From Nocardioides cavernae (GTDB lineage Bacteria; Actinomycetota; Actinomycetes; Propionibacteriales; Nocardioidaceae), in contig NZ_JAFBCA010000001.1 in the NCBI RefSeq assembly GCF_016907475.1, positions 2,728,001-2,792,000 of the forward strand: 64,000 bases of DNA. The letters are read 5' to 3'. Each line of letters opens with the position of its first letter. The first letter of the stretch is position 1. A program made the translations under genes and the position numbers. Positions 35,749 through 43,201 of this stretch are shown piece by piece. The notes below the pieces were generated by a model, which did no database searches, was not told where the DNA came from, and saw only the letters and a list, made by a program, of their open reading frames with translations.

Positions 35749-37638
35749 ATGTCGATGGGACCGGGCGCAGGTGGCCCGCCGTGGCGACACCTGCGCAGTG
35801 ACCGGAGCGTCGTCGACAACAAGATCGAGCGGCGCACGCTGCGCCGGGTGCTCGGTTTCGCGCGCCCGCACCGTCGGCTGATCGAGGCGTTCCTGGCCGT
35901 GACGGTGGTCGACGCGGCGCTCGTCGTCGCCCCGCCGCTGCTGCTGAAGGCGATCATCGACGACGGTGTGCAGGCCGGCAACACCTCGCTCGTGGTGTGG
36001 CTCGCCGTCCTGGTGGCGGTGGTCGCCGTCGTCGACGCCGGCTTCGGGCTGATCACGGGCTGGCTGTCGAGCCGCATCGGCGAGGGGCTGATCTACGACC
36101 TCCGCACCCGCGTCTTCGCCCACGTGCAGCGGCAGTCGCTCGCCTTCTTCACGCGTACGCAGACCGGCGCGCTCGTCAGCCGCCTCAACAACGACGTCAT
36201 CGGTGCGCAGCGGGCGTTCACCTCCACGCTGCAGGGCACCGTCTCCAACATCATCGCGGCCGTCGTCGTGGGTGTGACGATGCTCTTCCTCAGCTGGCCG
36301 GTCACGCTGCTGTGCGTCGCGCTCTTCCCGATCCTGCTCCTCGCCTCGCGCGTGGTGGGCGACCGCCTCGCCAGCCTCTCCCGCCAGCAGATGGACGGCA
36401 ACGCCGACCTCGGCAACGCCATGACCGAGCGGTTCAACGTCGGCGGCGCGATGCTCCTCAAGCTCTTCGGGCGCCGCGAGGCCGAGGACGTCGCCTACGC
36501 CGAGAAGGCCGCGGTGGTGCGCGACCTCGGCATCCGGATCTCCCTGCTCACCCGCATCTTCTTCGCCGCGATGACGCTCGTGCCGTCGCTGGCGACCGCG
36601 CTCGTCTACGGCATCGGCGGCTGGTTGGCCATCCGGGGCGACCTGTCCGTCGGCACCATCGTCGCCCTCGGCGTCCTGCTGACCCGCCTGCTCGGCCCGC
36701 TGCAGGGCCTCTCCAACGTCCGCATCGACGTGATGACCGCGCTGGTCAGCTTCGACCGGGTCTTCGAGGTCCTCGACCTGCCGTCCCTCATCCAGGAGAA
36801 GCCCGACGCCGTCGTCCTGGCACCGTCGGCCTCCCGCCTCGAGTTCGACCACGTCGCGTTCACCTACCCGCGCGCCGACGAGATCTCGCTCGCCTCGCTC
36901 GAGACCGTCGCCCGCACCGAGTCGCGTGACACCGGGCAGGTGCTGCACGAGGTCACCTTCACCGCCGCGCCTGGCCAGATGGTCGCCCTCGTCGGTCCGT
37001 CCGGAGCCGGCAAGACCACGGTCACGCACCTCGTCGCCCGGCTCTACGACGTCGAGTCCGGTGCGGTGCGCGTCGGCGGCCACGACGTCCGCGACGTCAC
37101 CCTCCAGTCGCTGGAGGACGTCGTCGGCTACGTCACCCAGGACGCGCACATGTTCCACGACACCATCCGCGCCAACCTGCTCTACGCCCGGCCTTCCGCG
37201 TCCGAGGCCGACGTCTGGGGCGCGCTCGAGGCCGCGCAGATCGCGGCGCTGGTGCGGTCGCTGCCCGACGGCCTCGACACGGTCGTGGGCGACCGGGGCT
37301 ACCGGCTCAGCGGGGGAGAGCGGCAGCGGCTCGCGATCGCCCGGCTCCTGCTCAAGGCGCCGGCCATCGTGGTGCTCGACGAGGCCACCGCCCACCTCGA
37401 CAGCGAGTCCGAGGCCGCGGTCCAGCAGGCGCTCGATGCCGCTCTCGAGGGACGTACGTCGCTGGTGATCGCGCACCGGCTCTCCACGGTGCGCAACGCC
37501 GACCTCATCCTCGTCCTCGACGACGGCCGCGTCGTGCAGCAGGGCACCCACGCCGAGCTGCTCGCCGCCGGCGGGCTCTACGCGACGCTCCACGCCACGC
37601 AATTCCGCGAGGAGCGGTCCGAGGTCGTCCCCGGCTGA
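35749..37638 (+). CDS. type I ABC exporter (fused membrane and ATPase domains)
   Basis: 629-residue half-transporter of the MsbA/MdlB kind. Six membrane helices lie between about 35 and 330, with LSRQQMDGNADLGNAMTERF as cytosolic coupling region. The ATPase domain begins near 370: Walker A GPSGAGKTTVTHL, VTQDAHMFHDTIRANLLYARP, signature LSGGERQRLAIARLL, Walker B IVVLDEATAHLDSESE and IAHRLST. I prefer the ATG at 35749 because GAAGGAG lies five bases before it; a GTG at 35728 is in frame. Works as a homodimer or with another half-transporter; substrate unknown. Confidence 0.92.
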   Translation: MSMGPGAGGPPWRHLRSDRSVVDNKIERRTLRRVLGFARPHRRLIEAFLAVTVVDAALVVAPPLLLKAIIDDGVQAGNTSLVVWLAVLVAVVAVVDAGFGLITGWLSSRIGEGLIYDLRTRVFAHVQRQSLAFFTRTQTGALVSRLNNDVIGAQRAFTSTLQGTVSNIIAAVVVGVTMLFLSWPVTLLCVALFPILLLASRVVGDRLASLSRQQMDGNADLGNAMTERFNVGGAMLLKLFGRREAEDVAYAEKAAVVRDLGIRISLLTRIFFAAMTLVPSLATALVYGIGGWLAIRGDLSVGTIVALGVLLTRLLGPLQGLSNVRIDVMTALVSFDRVFEVLDLPSLIQEKPDAVVLAPSASRLEFDHVAFTYPRADEISLASLETVARTESRDTGQVLHEVTFTAAPGQMVALVGPSGAGKTTVTHLVARLYDVESGAVRVGGHDVRDVTLQSLEDVVGYVTQDAHMFHDTIRANLLYARPSASEADVWGALEAAQIAALVRSLPDGLDTVVGDRGYRLSGGERQRLAIARLLLKAPAIVVLDEATAHLDSESEAAVQQALDAALEGRTSLVIAHRLSTVRNADLILVLDDGRVVQQGTHAELLAAGGLYATLHATQFREERSEVVPG

Positions 37639-37647
37639 CCCCACGGC

Positions 37648-37653
37648 TATGGT
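37648..37653 (+). promoter_or_regulatory. -10 hexamer TATGGT, leaderless type
   Basis: TATGGT ends seven bases before the ATG at 37661. Confidence 0.45.
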
Positions 37654-37660
37654 CGGGAAA

Positions 37661-38431
37661 ATGGACCTGCAGCTGACCGATCGAGTCTTCATCGTCACCG
37701 GCGGGGCCCGTGGGCTCGGTCGCGCGACCGCCGACGTGCTGGTCGCCGAGGGGGCCCGCGTCGTGCTCTCCGGGCGCTCCCAGGAGTCGCTCGACGAGGC
37801 CACCGACGCGCTCGACGAGCTAGCGGGGCGCCGGTCGGCGGTCGGCATCGTGGCCGACAACGCAGACCGCGAGGCCCCAGGGCGGCTGCTCGCTGCGGCG
37901 GACGAGGCGTTCGGTCGGGTGGACGGAGCCCTGATCAGCGTCGGCGGGCCACCGAAGGGCCCGGTCACCGCGATCTCCGACGACCAGTGGAGCGCCGCCT
38001 TCGAGTCCGTCTTCCTCGGCGCCGTCCGCCTCGCACGCGAGCTCGGCACCGCGCTGCCCGAAGGGGGATCGCTGGGCCTGGTGCTCTCCTCGAGCGTGCG
38101 CGCGCCGCTGCCGGAGATGGCGATCTCCAACGGGCTGCGTCCCGGTCTCGCGATGGTCGCCAAGACCCTGGCCGACGAGCTGGGCCCGCGCGGCGTACGG
38201 GTCAACGGGCTCCTGCCCGGCCGGATCGCCACCGAACGGGTCGCGGAGCTGGACGCCTCGACCGGCGACCCGGAGGCAGCGCGCCGTGCCGCGGAGGCGT
38301 CCATCCCCCTGGGGCGCTACGGCAGGCCGCAGGAGTTCGGCGCGGTCGCCGCCTTCGTGCTGTCGCCGGCGGCGTCATTCCTGACGGGCGTGATGCTCCC
38401 GGTCGACGGCGGACTCCTCCGCGCCCTCTGA
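37661..38431 (+). CDS. short-chain dehydrogenase/reductase-like protein with altered active site
   Basis: 256-residue Rossmann-fold protein with the cofactor motif TGGARGLGR near 14 and the C-terminal LTGVMLPVDGGLL. The catalytic YxxxK is not there: in the segment after SSSVRAPLPEM the residues aligned with Tyr and Lys read Ser and Arg (SNGLR). An SDR subgroup with such changes is known, of unknown activity. Its 3' end overlaps the SURF1 gene on the other strand by 57 bp. Confidence 0.82.
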   Translation: MDLQLTDRVFIVTGGARGLGRATADVLVAEGARVVLSGRSQESLDEATDALDELAGRRSAVGIVADNADREAPGRLLAAADEAFGRVDGALISVGGPPKGPVTAISDDQWSAAFESVFLGAVRLARELGTALPEGGSLGLVLSSSVRAPLPEMAISNGLRPGLAMVAKTLADELGPRGVRVNGLLPGRIATERVAELDASTGDPEAARRAAEASIPLGRYGRPQEFGAVAAFVLSPAASFLTGVMLPVDGGLLRAL

Positions 38432-39283
38432 GTCGTCCCGTTGGTCGTCCCCCGAGTCCAGCCGCTCGCGCCACGTACGGCGTCGCGGTCGGGCCGGCTC
38501 CGCCCTGCCGGCGCGGGTCGGCTCGGGCGCGGGGGACTCCTGGTTGCCCCAAGGGCCGCGGCCGCCGCGCCACTCGTCGTAGATGAGGTAGAAGAAGCCG
38601 AAGATCGCCAGGGCGCCGAAGAACCACCACTGGAGCCCGTAGAAGAAGTGCGGCCCGTTGTCGAGCTCCGGGAGCTCGACCGGCTGCAGCGGGGTCGCGG
38701 GCTCGGGCGACTCCGAACGCAGGTCGACCCAGCCGCTGAGCACCTCGCGGTCCAGCGCCTCGCCGATGCGCGCGCTGTCGACGGCGCGGGTGGACTGGTC
38801 GGTGACCTCGGTGCTGTCGCCCTCGGCGTCACGGCGTACCCAGCCGGTGACGTCGACCTCCCCGTCCGGCGGTGCGGGTACGTCGGCGGTCGTGGCTCCA
38901 CGGTTGTCGGTGGCGAACCAGCCGCGGTCGACCAGCAGGCTCGTACCGTCGTCGAGCTCGAGCGGGACGACGACGTCGACGCCGGCGGCACCGTCGCGGG
39001 TGCGGTAGCGGACGACCACGGTGTCCTCGACGGCGTACGTCCCCGTGGCCTCGACGATGCGCCACTCGTCGGCCGCGGCGACAGCCCGGCCGGGGGCCAG
39101 CACGTCGGCGACCGGGTCGGCGCCGGCCTTCTCGTTGCGCTGGATGATCTCGTTGCGTTCCTGCCGGTCGGCGAGCCGGTGGAACTGCCACTCGCCGAGC
39201 CGCCACGCGACCCACGCCAGGAAGACGACCACCAGCGCGAAGGCGATCCAGCGGCGTGAGACCAGGAACCGCAGCTTGTGCAC
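38375..39283 (-). CDS. SURF1-family cytochrome oxidase assembly protein
   Basis: 302-residue protein with the SURF1 layout: N-terminal membrane helix (about 12-26, WIAFALVVVFLAWVAWRLG), an extracytoplasmic domain with LLVDRGWFATDN near 118, and a second helix near 222-238 (NGPHFFYGLQWWFFGALAIF). A long charged, proline-rich tail of about 55 residues follows. SURF1 helps insert heme A into oxidase subunit I and so works with ctaA and ctaB. The GTG at 39283 lies six bases after minus-strand TAACCT. Confidence 0.9.
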   Translation of the reverse strand: MHKLRFLVSRRWIAFALVVVFLAWVAWRLGEWQFHRLADRQERNEIIQRNEKAGADPVADVLAPGRAVAAADEWRIVEATGTYAVEDTVVVRYRTRDGAAGVDVVVPLELDDGTSLLVDRGWFATDNRGATTADVPAPPDGEVDVTGWVRRDAEGDSTEVTDQSTRAVDSARIGEALDREVLSGWVDLRSESPEPATPLQPVELPELDNGPHFFYGLQWWFFGALAIFGFFYLIYDEWRGGRGPWGNQESPAPEPTRAGRAEPARPRRRTWRERLDSGDDQRDDSEGAEESAVDREHHARQE

Positions 39284-39289
39284 CCGGCG

Positions 39290-39295
39290 AGGTTA
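39290..39295 (-). promoter_or_regulatory. -10 hexamer TAACCT, leaderless type
   Basis: Minus-strand TAACCT ends six bases before the GTG at 39283. Confidence 0.45.
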
Positions 39296-39340
39296 TCCGT
39301 CCCGTCCTGAGCATCCGGCGGGTGGTGCGGCACCCGTCGT

Positions 39341-39346
39341 TAGACT
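39341..39346 (+). promoter_or_regulatory. -10 hexamer TAGACT, leaderless type
   Basis: TAGACT ends seven bases before the GTG at 39354, divergent from the SURF1 hexamer 45 bp away. Confidence 0.45.
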
Positions 39347-39353
39347 TGTGATC

Positions 39354-40343
39354 GTGACGACACCCCTGGCGGACCGCTTCGGCCGCGTGGCCACGGACCT
39401 TCGGGTCTCGCTGACCGACCGGTGCAACCTCCGGTGCAACTACTGCATGCCGGCCGAGGGACTCGACTGGCTACCCACCGAGGAGACACTGACCGACGAC
39501 GAGGTCGTCCGGCTGATCACGATCGGCGTGGAGCGGCTCGGCATCCGCGAGGTGCGGTTCACCGGCGGCGAGCCGCTGCTGCGCCGGGGACTGGTCGACA
39601 TCGTGGGCCGTACGCACGCGCTCGGCGTCGAGACGTCGCTCACCACCAACGCCCTCGGGCTCTCGCGCACCGCGCAGGCCCTCGCCGACGCCGGCCTCGA
39701 CCGGATCAACGCCAGCATCGACTCGGTGCGACCGGAGACCTTCGCGACCATCACGCGTCGCGACCGGCTCAAGGACGTCGTGGCCGGCCTCGAGGCCGCC
39801 AGGGCCGCGGGGCTCGGGCCGATCAAGCTCAACGCCGTCCTGCTGCGCGGCACCAACGACGACCAGGCGGCCGAGCTGCTCCGCTGGAGCATCGCGCAGG
39901 ACTACGAGCTCCGGTTCATCGAGCAGATGCCGCTCGACGCCCAGCACGGCTGGAGCCGCGAGTCGATGGTCACCGCCGACGAGATCCACCAGGCCCTCGC
40001 CGCCGAGTTCACCCTGACGCCCCACGGCGAGCCCCGGGGCAGCGCCCCGGCCGAGCTCTTCGACGTCGACGGCGGGCCGGCGACCGTCGGGATCATCGCC
40101 TCGGTCACTCGCCCGTTCTGCGGCGACTGCGACCGCGTCCGGCTCACCGCCGACGGCCAGGTGCGCAACTGCCTCTTCGCCCGCGAGGAGTCCGACCTCC
40201 GTACGGCGCTGCGCTCCGACGCCGACGACGAGGAGATTGCCGAGCGGTGGGTCATCGCCATGCGCGGCAAGCGTGCCGGCCACGGCATCGACGACGAGAC
40301 CTTCCTCCAGCCCGACCGCCCGATGTCCGCGATCGGCGGGTGA
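39354..40343 (+). CDS. moaA: GTP 3',8-cyclase MoaA
   Basis: Radical SAM enzyme making (8S)-3',8-cyclo-7,8-dihydroguanosine 5'-triphosphate from GTP, the first step of molybdenum cofactor synthesis. The 329-residue protein has the SAM cluster motif CNLRCNYC near 23-30 and the second cluster CGDCDRVRL plus a later RNCLF cysteine near 259-277. The tail ends in GG, required for MoaC-coupled activity. The GTG at 39354 is preferred; one at 39348 is in frame. Both clusters depend on Fe-S assembly by the suf genes. Confidence 0.95.
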   Translation: MTTPLADRFGRVATDLRVSLTDRCNLRCNYCMPAEGLDWLPTEETLTDDEVVRLITIGVERLGIREVRFTGGEPLLRRGLVDIVGRTHALGVETSLTTNALGLSRTAQALADAGLDRINASIDSVRPETFATITRRDRLKDVVAGLEAARAAGLGPIKLNAVLLRGTNDDQAAELLRWSIAQDYELRFIEQMPLDAQHGWSRESMVTADEIHQALAAEFTLTPHGEPRGSAPAELFDVDGGPATVGIIASVTRPFCGDCDRVRLTADGQVRNCLFAREESDLRTALRSDADDEEIAERWVIAMRGKRAGHGIDDETFLQPDRPMSAIGG

Positions 40344-40401
40344 CCTGCCGCCTGCGCTGAAACGAGCAGGTGGCGTGGGGACCCGGAATGAGCAAGCGAC
40401 A

Positions 40402-40467
40402 CGGCTGAGGTACGAAGTCGCGCGAGCGCGTCGAACTTGGCTCGGGGCCGAGCGGCCACCTCAGTCG
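40402..40467. other. predicted three-way junction in the moaA-downstream gap
   Basis: CTGAGGT (40405-40411) pairs with ACCTCAG (40458-40464), and the stem can extend to 40402/40467. Inside are two hairpins: CGCG-CGAG-CGCG (40419-40430) and GCTCG-GGGC-CGAGC (40440-40453). This is the left half of the 232-bp gap between moaA and the small cysteine protein. In such GC-rich DNA some pairing is expected by chance. Confidence 0.4.
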
Positions 40468-40478
40468 CCACAGCCCAT

Positions 40479-40564
40479 CCGGGGGTGGCGGCACTCTGCG
40501 GATCGGGGGGTCCAGGAGCTGCAATCTGCCGCCACCTTCGCGGAACCACGCCCGGGGGTGGCGG
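40479..40564. repeat. alternating direct and inverted repeats (possible MITE or structured RNA)
   Basis: CCGGGGGTGGCGG occurs at 40479-40491 and 40552-40564. Between them TGCCGCCACC (40527-40536) is a perfect inverse of GGTGGCGGCA (40484-40493) and can also pair over eight bases with the right copy. Two mutually exclusive hairpins are therefore possible. Confidence 0.55.
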
Positions 40565-40575
40565 ACAGGCGTACG

Positions 40576-40779
40576 TCAGCCCGCGGGAGCGTGCGGGACG
40601 ACGTCCTTCAGGAACCCGCGCGCACCGAGGAAGTCCGAGAGCGAGGCCCGGTGCTCGTCGCAGGCGAGCCAGGACTTGCGGCGCTCGGGGGTGTGGATCT
40701 TCGGGTTGTTCCACTGGAGGTCCCACACGGCGTCGGCCTGGCAGCCCTTGGCCGAGCAGATGTCACGGTCGAGGTCCAT
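40576..40779 (-). CDS. small cysteine-rich (zinc-ribbon-like) protein
   Basis: 67-residue soluble protein found widely in actinobacteria. Likely metal ligands are Cys8 and Cys13 (ICSAKGCQ) and Cys40 with His43 (ACDEH). It contains WDLQWNNPKIHTPERRKSW. Function unknown. The ATG at 40779 follows GGAAGGA. An in-frame ATG at 40830 would add 17 unconserved residues. Upstream lies a strong 12-bp hairpin that could be in its leader. Confidence 0.75.
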   Translation of the reverse strand: MDLDRDICSAKGCQADAVWDLQWNNPKIHTPERRKSWLACDEHRASLSDFLGARGFLKDVVPHAPAG

Positions 40780-40835
40780 CGGCGTCCTTCCGGCTGGGGC
40801 CTCCGCGCCGCACGCGGGCGGCCCGGACATGAGAA

Positions 40836-40870
40836 GTGCCGGACAGCCACGGGGGGAAGCTGTCCGGCAC
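40836..40870 (-). other. 12-bp perfect hairpin upstream of the small cysteine protein
   Basis: GTGCCGGACAGC (40836-40847) pairs fully with 40859-40870 across an 11-base loop holding GGGGGG. It lies 57 bp before the small gene and about 100 bp past the DUF3099 stop, so it is either a leader structure of the former or a second terminator for the latter. The rest of this 196-bp gap holds the terminator at 40934-40963. Confidence 0.6.
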
Positions 40871-40933
40871 CTCGATGCATACGCAGACGGGGGATGCTGC
40901 GCTAGCGATGAAGATCATTCCATGTGACTGGGT

Positions 40934-40963
40934 GAAAACCAAACTTTCGACACTCCGGTGTCG
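40934..40963 (-). terminator. intrinsic terminator of the DUF3099 gene
   Basis: On the minus strand a stem CGACAC/GTGTCG (40963-40948) with a four-base loop starts 13 bases past the stop and is followed by a T-rich run AAAGTTTGGTTTTC. It is the only hairpin-plus-T-run terminator I could find here. Confidence 0.6.
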
Positions 40964-40975
40964 TGTCGGATTTCC

Positions 40976-41266
40976 TCAGTCTTCACCGTCGTGTGCCGTC
41001 AGTTCGTGGGCGCCGCCGCTGGTCGGCAGGCTGAATCCGTCGTCTCGCTGGTCGTTCGCGTTGGCCATGACCACCGCGAAGAGCGGAAGGAAGACGGCGG
41101 CGGCGACCAGGACCCACCGCAGGACCCCCGGACCGACCGCCACCGCGCCCACGAAGCACACGAGCCGGATCGTCATCGAGATGGCGTAACGGCGCTGGCG
41201 CGACCGCATGTCCTCTGCGGCGCTGCTGCGAGCCGTGGTGATGCGCACGGCATCGGACTTGGCCAT
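40976..41266 (-). CDS. DUF3099 family membrane protein
   Basis: 96 residues. The N-terminal part has RITTARSSAAEDMRSRQRRY (8-27), typical of DUF3099, then two membrane segments (about 32-46 and 50-66) and the conserved FLPLFAVVMANA. The C-terminus is acidic. The function of the family is unknown. The ATG lies six bases after minus-strand TAGACT. Confidence 0.88.
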   Translation of the reverse strand: MAKSDAVRITTARSSAAEDMRSRQRRYAISMTIRLVCFVGAVAVGPGVLRWVLVAAAVFLPLFAVVMANANDQRDDGFSLPTSGGAHELTAHDGED

Positions 41267-41272
41267 GCTCGG

Positions 41273-41278
41273 AGTCTA
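41273..41278 (-). promoter_or_regulatory. -10 hexamer TAGACT, leaderless type
   Basis: Minus-strand TAGACT ends six bases before the ATG at 41266. Confidence 0.45.
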
Positions 41279-41342
41279 CGCCGCTAGGCTCGCAGAACCA
41301 CGGGCCGGGGACGGTCCGCACAGCCGTCGACCAGGAGGCATC

Positions 41343-41555
41343 ATGACCAACCGCACCTATCGCGTCACGGAGATCGTCGGCACGTCGCCCGACGGCATCG
41401 ACCAGGCGATCCGCAACGGCATCGAGCGCGCCGGCCAGACCCTGCGCCACATCGACTGGTTCGAGGTCACCCAGGTCCGCGGCCAGGCCAAGGACGGGGT
41501 CGTCGAGCACTTCCAGGTCGGCATGAAGGTCGGCTTCCGCCTCGAGGACGAGTGA
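41343..41555 (+). CDS. dodecin family flavin-binding protein
   Basis: 70-residue dodecin. Dodecins assemble as hollow dodecamers that bind flavin or CoA and are thought to buffer free flavin. The family pattern is complete: RTYRVTEIVGTSPDG at 4-18, QAIRNGIERAGQTLRHIDWFEV at 21-42 with the flavin-stacking Trp39, and VEHFQVGMKVGFRLE at the end. AGGAGG sits just ahead of the ATG. Confidence 0.93.
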   Translation: MTNRTYRVTEIVGTSPDGIDQAIRNGIERAGQTLRHIDWFEVTQVRGQAKDGVVEHFQVGMKVGFRLEDE

Positions 41556-41614
41556 TCACGCCCTTGCTTCGCCCGGGTGTCGCGGCGTGATTCCGGATAC
41601 CCCTCGGTAATCAC

Positions 41615-41620
41615 TAGCGT
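41615..41620 (+). promoter_or_regulatory. -10 hexamer TAGCGT for fabG-fabI
   Basis: TAGCGT ends eight bases before the GTG at 41629. Confidence 0.45.
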
Positions 41621-41628
41621 CGGGGAGC

Positions 41629-42366
41629 GTGAGCGAGATTCCTGGATCCAGCACCCCGACCGAGCCACGATCGGTCCTGGTGACCGGTGGCAACCGCGGG
41701 ATCGGCCGCGCGATCGCCGAGGCGTTCATCGCCCAGGGCGACAAGGTCGCGGTCACCACCCGCAACGGCGGCGCGCCCGAGGGCGCGCTCGACGTGCGCT
41801 GCGACATCACCGACGCCGACCAGGTCGAGGCAGCCTTCAAGCAGGTCGAGGAGGCGCACGGCCCGGTCGAGGTGCTCGTCGCCAACGCCGGCATCACCAA
41901 GGACACCCTGCTGCTCCGGATGAGCGAGGACGACTGGTCCTCGGTCATCGACACCAACCTCACCGGTACCTTCCGGCTGACCAAGCGCGCTGCCAAGGGC
42001 ATGCTGCGCCTGCGCCGGGGCCGGATCATCCTCATCTCCTCGGTCGTCGGGCTGCTCGGCTCGGCCGGCCAGGTCAACTACGCCGCCTCCAAGTCCGGTC
42101 TCGTCGGCCTGGCGCGCTCACTGGCCCGCGAGCTCGGCAGCCGGTCGATCACGACCAACGTCGTCGCGCCGGGCTTCGTGGAGACCGACATGACCGACGT
42201 GCTCACCGACGAGCAGAAGAGCGCCATCAAGACCCAGGTCCCGCTGGGCCGCTACGCCTCACCGGCCGAGGTGGCCTCGGCGGTCACCTGGCTCGCCTCC
42301 GACGGCGCGTCCTACGTCACCGGGGCCGTGATCCCGGTCGACGGCGGCCTCGGCATGGGCCACTGA
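41629..42366 (+). CDS. fabG: 3-oxoacyl-ACP reductase FabG
   Basis: NADPH-dependent reduction of 3-oxoacyl-ACP in fatty acid elongation. The 245-residue protein has the cofactor motif TGGNRGIGR near 19, VANAGITKD near 84, Ser in SSVVGLLGSAGQ, the catalytic Tyr and Lys of NYAASKSGL, and the terminal VIPVDGGLGMGH. It forms an operon with fabI, 45 bp downstream, the same pairing as fabG1-inhA in mycobacteria. Confidence 0.95.
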   Translation: MSEIPGSSTPTEPRSVLVTGGNRGIGRAIAEAFIAQGDKVAVTTRNGGAPEGALDVRCDITDADQVEAAFKQVEEAHGPVEVLVANAGITKDTLLLRMSEDDWSSVIDTNLTGTFRLTKRAAKGMLRLRRGRIILISSVVGLLGSAGQVNYAASKSGLVGLARSLARELGSRSITTNVVAPGFVETDMTDVLTDEQKSAIKTQVPLGRYASPAEVASAVTWLASDGASYVTGAVIPVDGGLGMGH

Positions 42367-42411
42367 TCCTTCCTCCCGCGAGACACGAGCACTGACGAAA
42401 GGTCCAACGAC

Positions 42412-43182
42412 ATGGGAATCCTCGACGGCAAGCGCATCCTCGTCGCCGGCGTCACGATGGACAGCTCCATCGGCTTCGCGACCGCGAAGGTCGCCCAGGA
42501 GCAGGGCGCCACGGTGCTGATCTCCAACTTCGGCCGCGCGCTCGGCATCACCAGGCGCATCGCGAAGCGGCTCCCGCAGGAGGCACCGGTGCTCGAGCTC
42601 GACGTGACCGACGAGGACCACCTCGCGGGTCTCGCCGACCAGGTCCGGGAGCACGTCGACGGCCTGGACGGCGTCGTCCACTCCATCGCGTACGGCAACC
42701 CGGAGACGCTGCTCGGCGGCAAGTTCATGGACGGCCCGTGGGAGGACGTGGCGCAGGCCGTGCAGGTGTCGGCGTACTCGCTCAAGTCCCTGGCCGTCGC
42801 CACCAAGCCGCTGCTGTCGCCGGGCTCGTCGATCGTCGGGCTGACCTTCGACGCGACCACCGCGTGGCCGGCGTACGACTGGATGGGCGTCGCGAAGGCG
42901 GCCCTGGAGAACACGTCCCGCTACGTCGCCCGCGACCTCGGTCCCGAGGGCATCCGCTGCAACCTGGTCTCGGCCGGCCCCCTGAAGACCCTCGCCGCCA
43001 AGGCGATCCCGGGCTTCGAGGACCTCGAGTCGGCGTGGAAGGACCGCGCGCCCCTCGGGTGGGACGAGTCCGACCACAGGCCGACCGCGCAGGCCGTCGT
43101 GGCGCTGCTCAGCGACTTCTTCCCGGCGACCACGGGCGAGATCGTGCACGTCGACGGGGGCTTCCACGCGATGGGCCTCTGA
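42412..43182 (+). CDS. fabI: enoyl-ACP reductase FabI (InhA-type)
   Basis: NADH-dependent reduction of enoyl-ACP, the last step of each elongation cycle. The 256 residues include the InhA-like NAD motif GVTMDSSIGFATAK at about 13-26, VHSIAYGNPETLLG near 89, and AYDWMGVAKAALENTSRYVA near 155 with the catalytic tyrosine and lysine. The terminal segment is GEIVHVDGGFHAMGL. AAAGG precedes the ATG. Residues corresponding to the isoniazid-adduct pocket are not evaluated here. Confidence 0.95.
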   Translation: MGILDGKRILVAGVTMDSSIGFATAKVAQEQGATVLISNFGRALGITRRIAKRLPQEAPVLELDVTDEDHLAGLADQVREHVDGLDGVVHSIAYGNPETLLGGKFMDGPWEDVAQAVQVSAYSLKSLAVATKPLLSPGSSIVGLTFDATTAWPAYDWMGVAKAALENTSRYVARDLGPEGIRCNLVSAGPLKTLAAKAIPGFEDLESAWKDRAPLGWDESDHRPTAQAVVALLSDFFPATTGEIVHVDGGFHAMGL

Positions 43183-43189
43183 GGTTCGG

Positions 43190-43195
43190 TAGTTT
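43190..43195 (+). promoter_or_regulatory. -10 hexamer TAGTTT, leaderless type
   Basis: TAGTTT ends six bases before the GTG at 43202, eight bases after the fabI stop. Confidence 0.45.
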
Positions 43196-43201
43196 CCCCG
43201 C

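Noticed and set aside
40405..40464. tRNA-like cloverleaf after moaA
   Set aside because: The junction has two inner hairpins only, with no anticodon or T-loop consensus.
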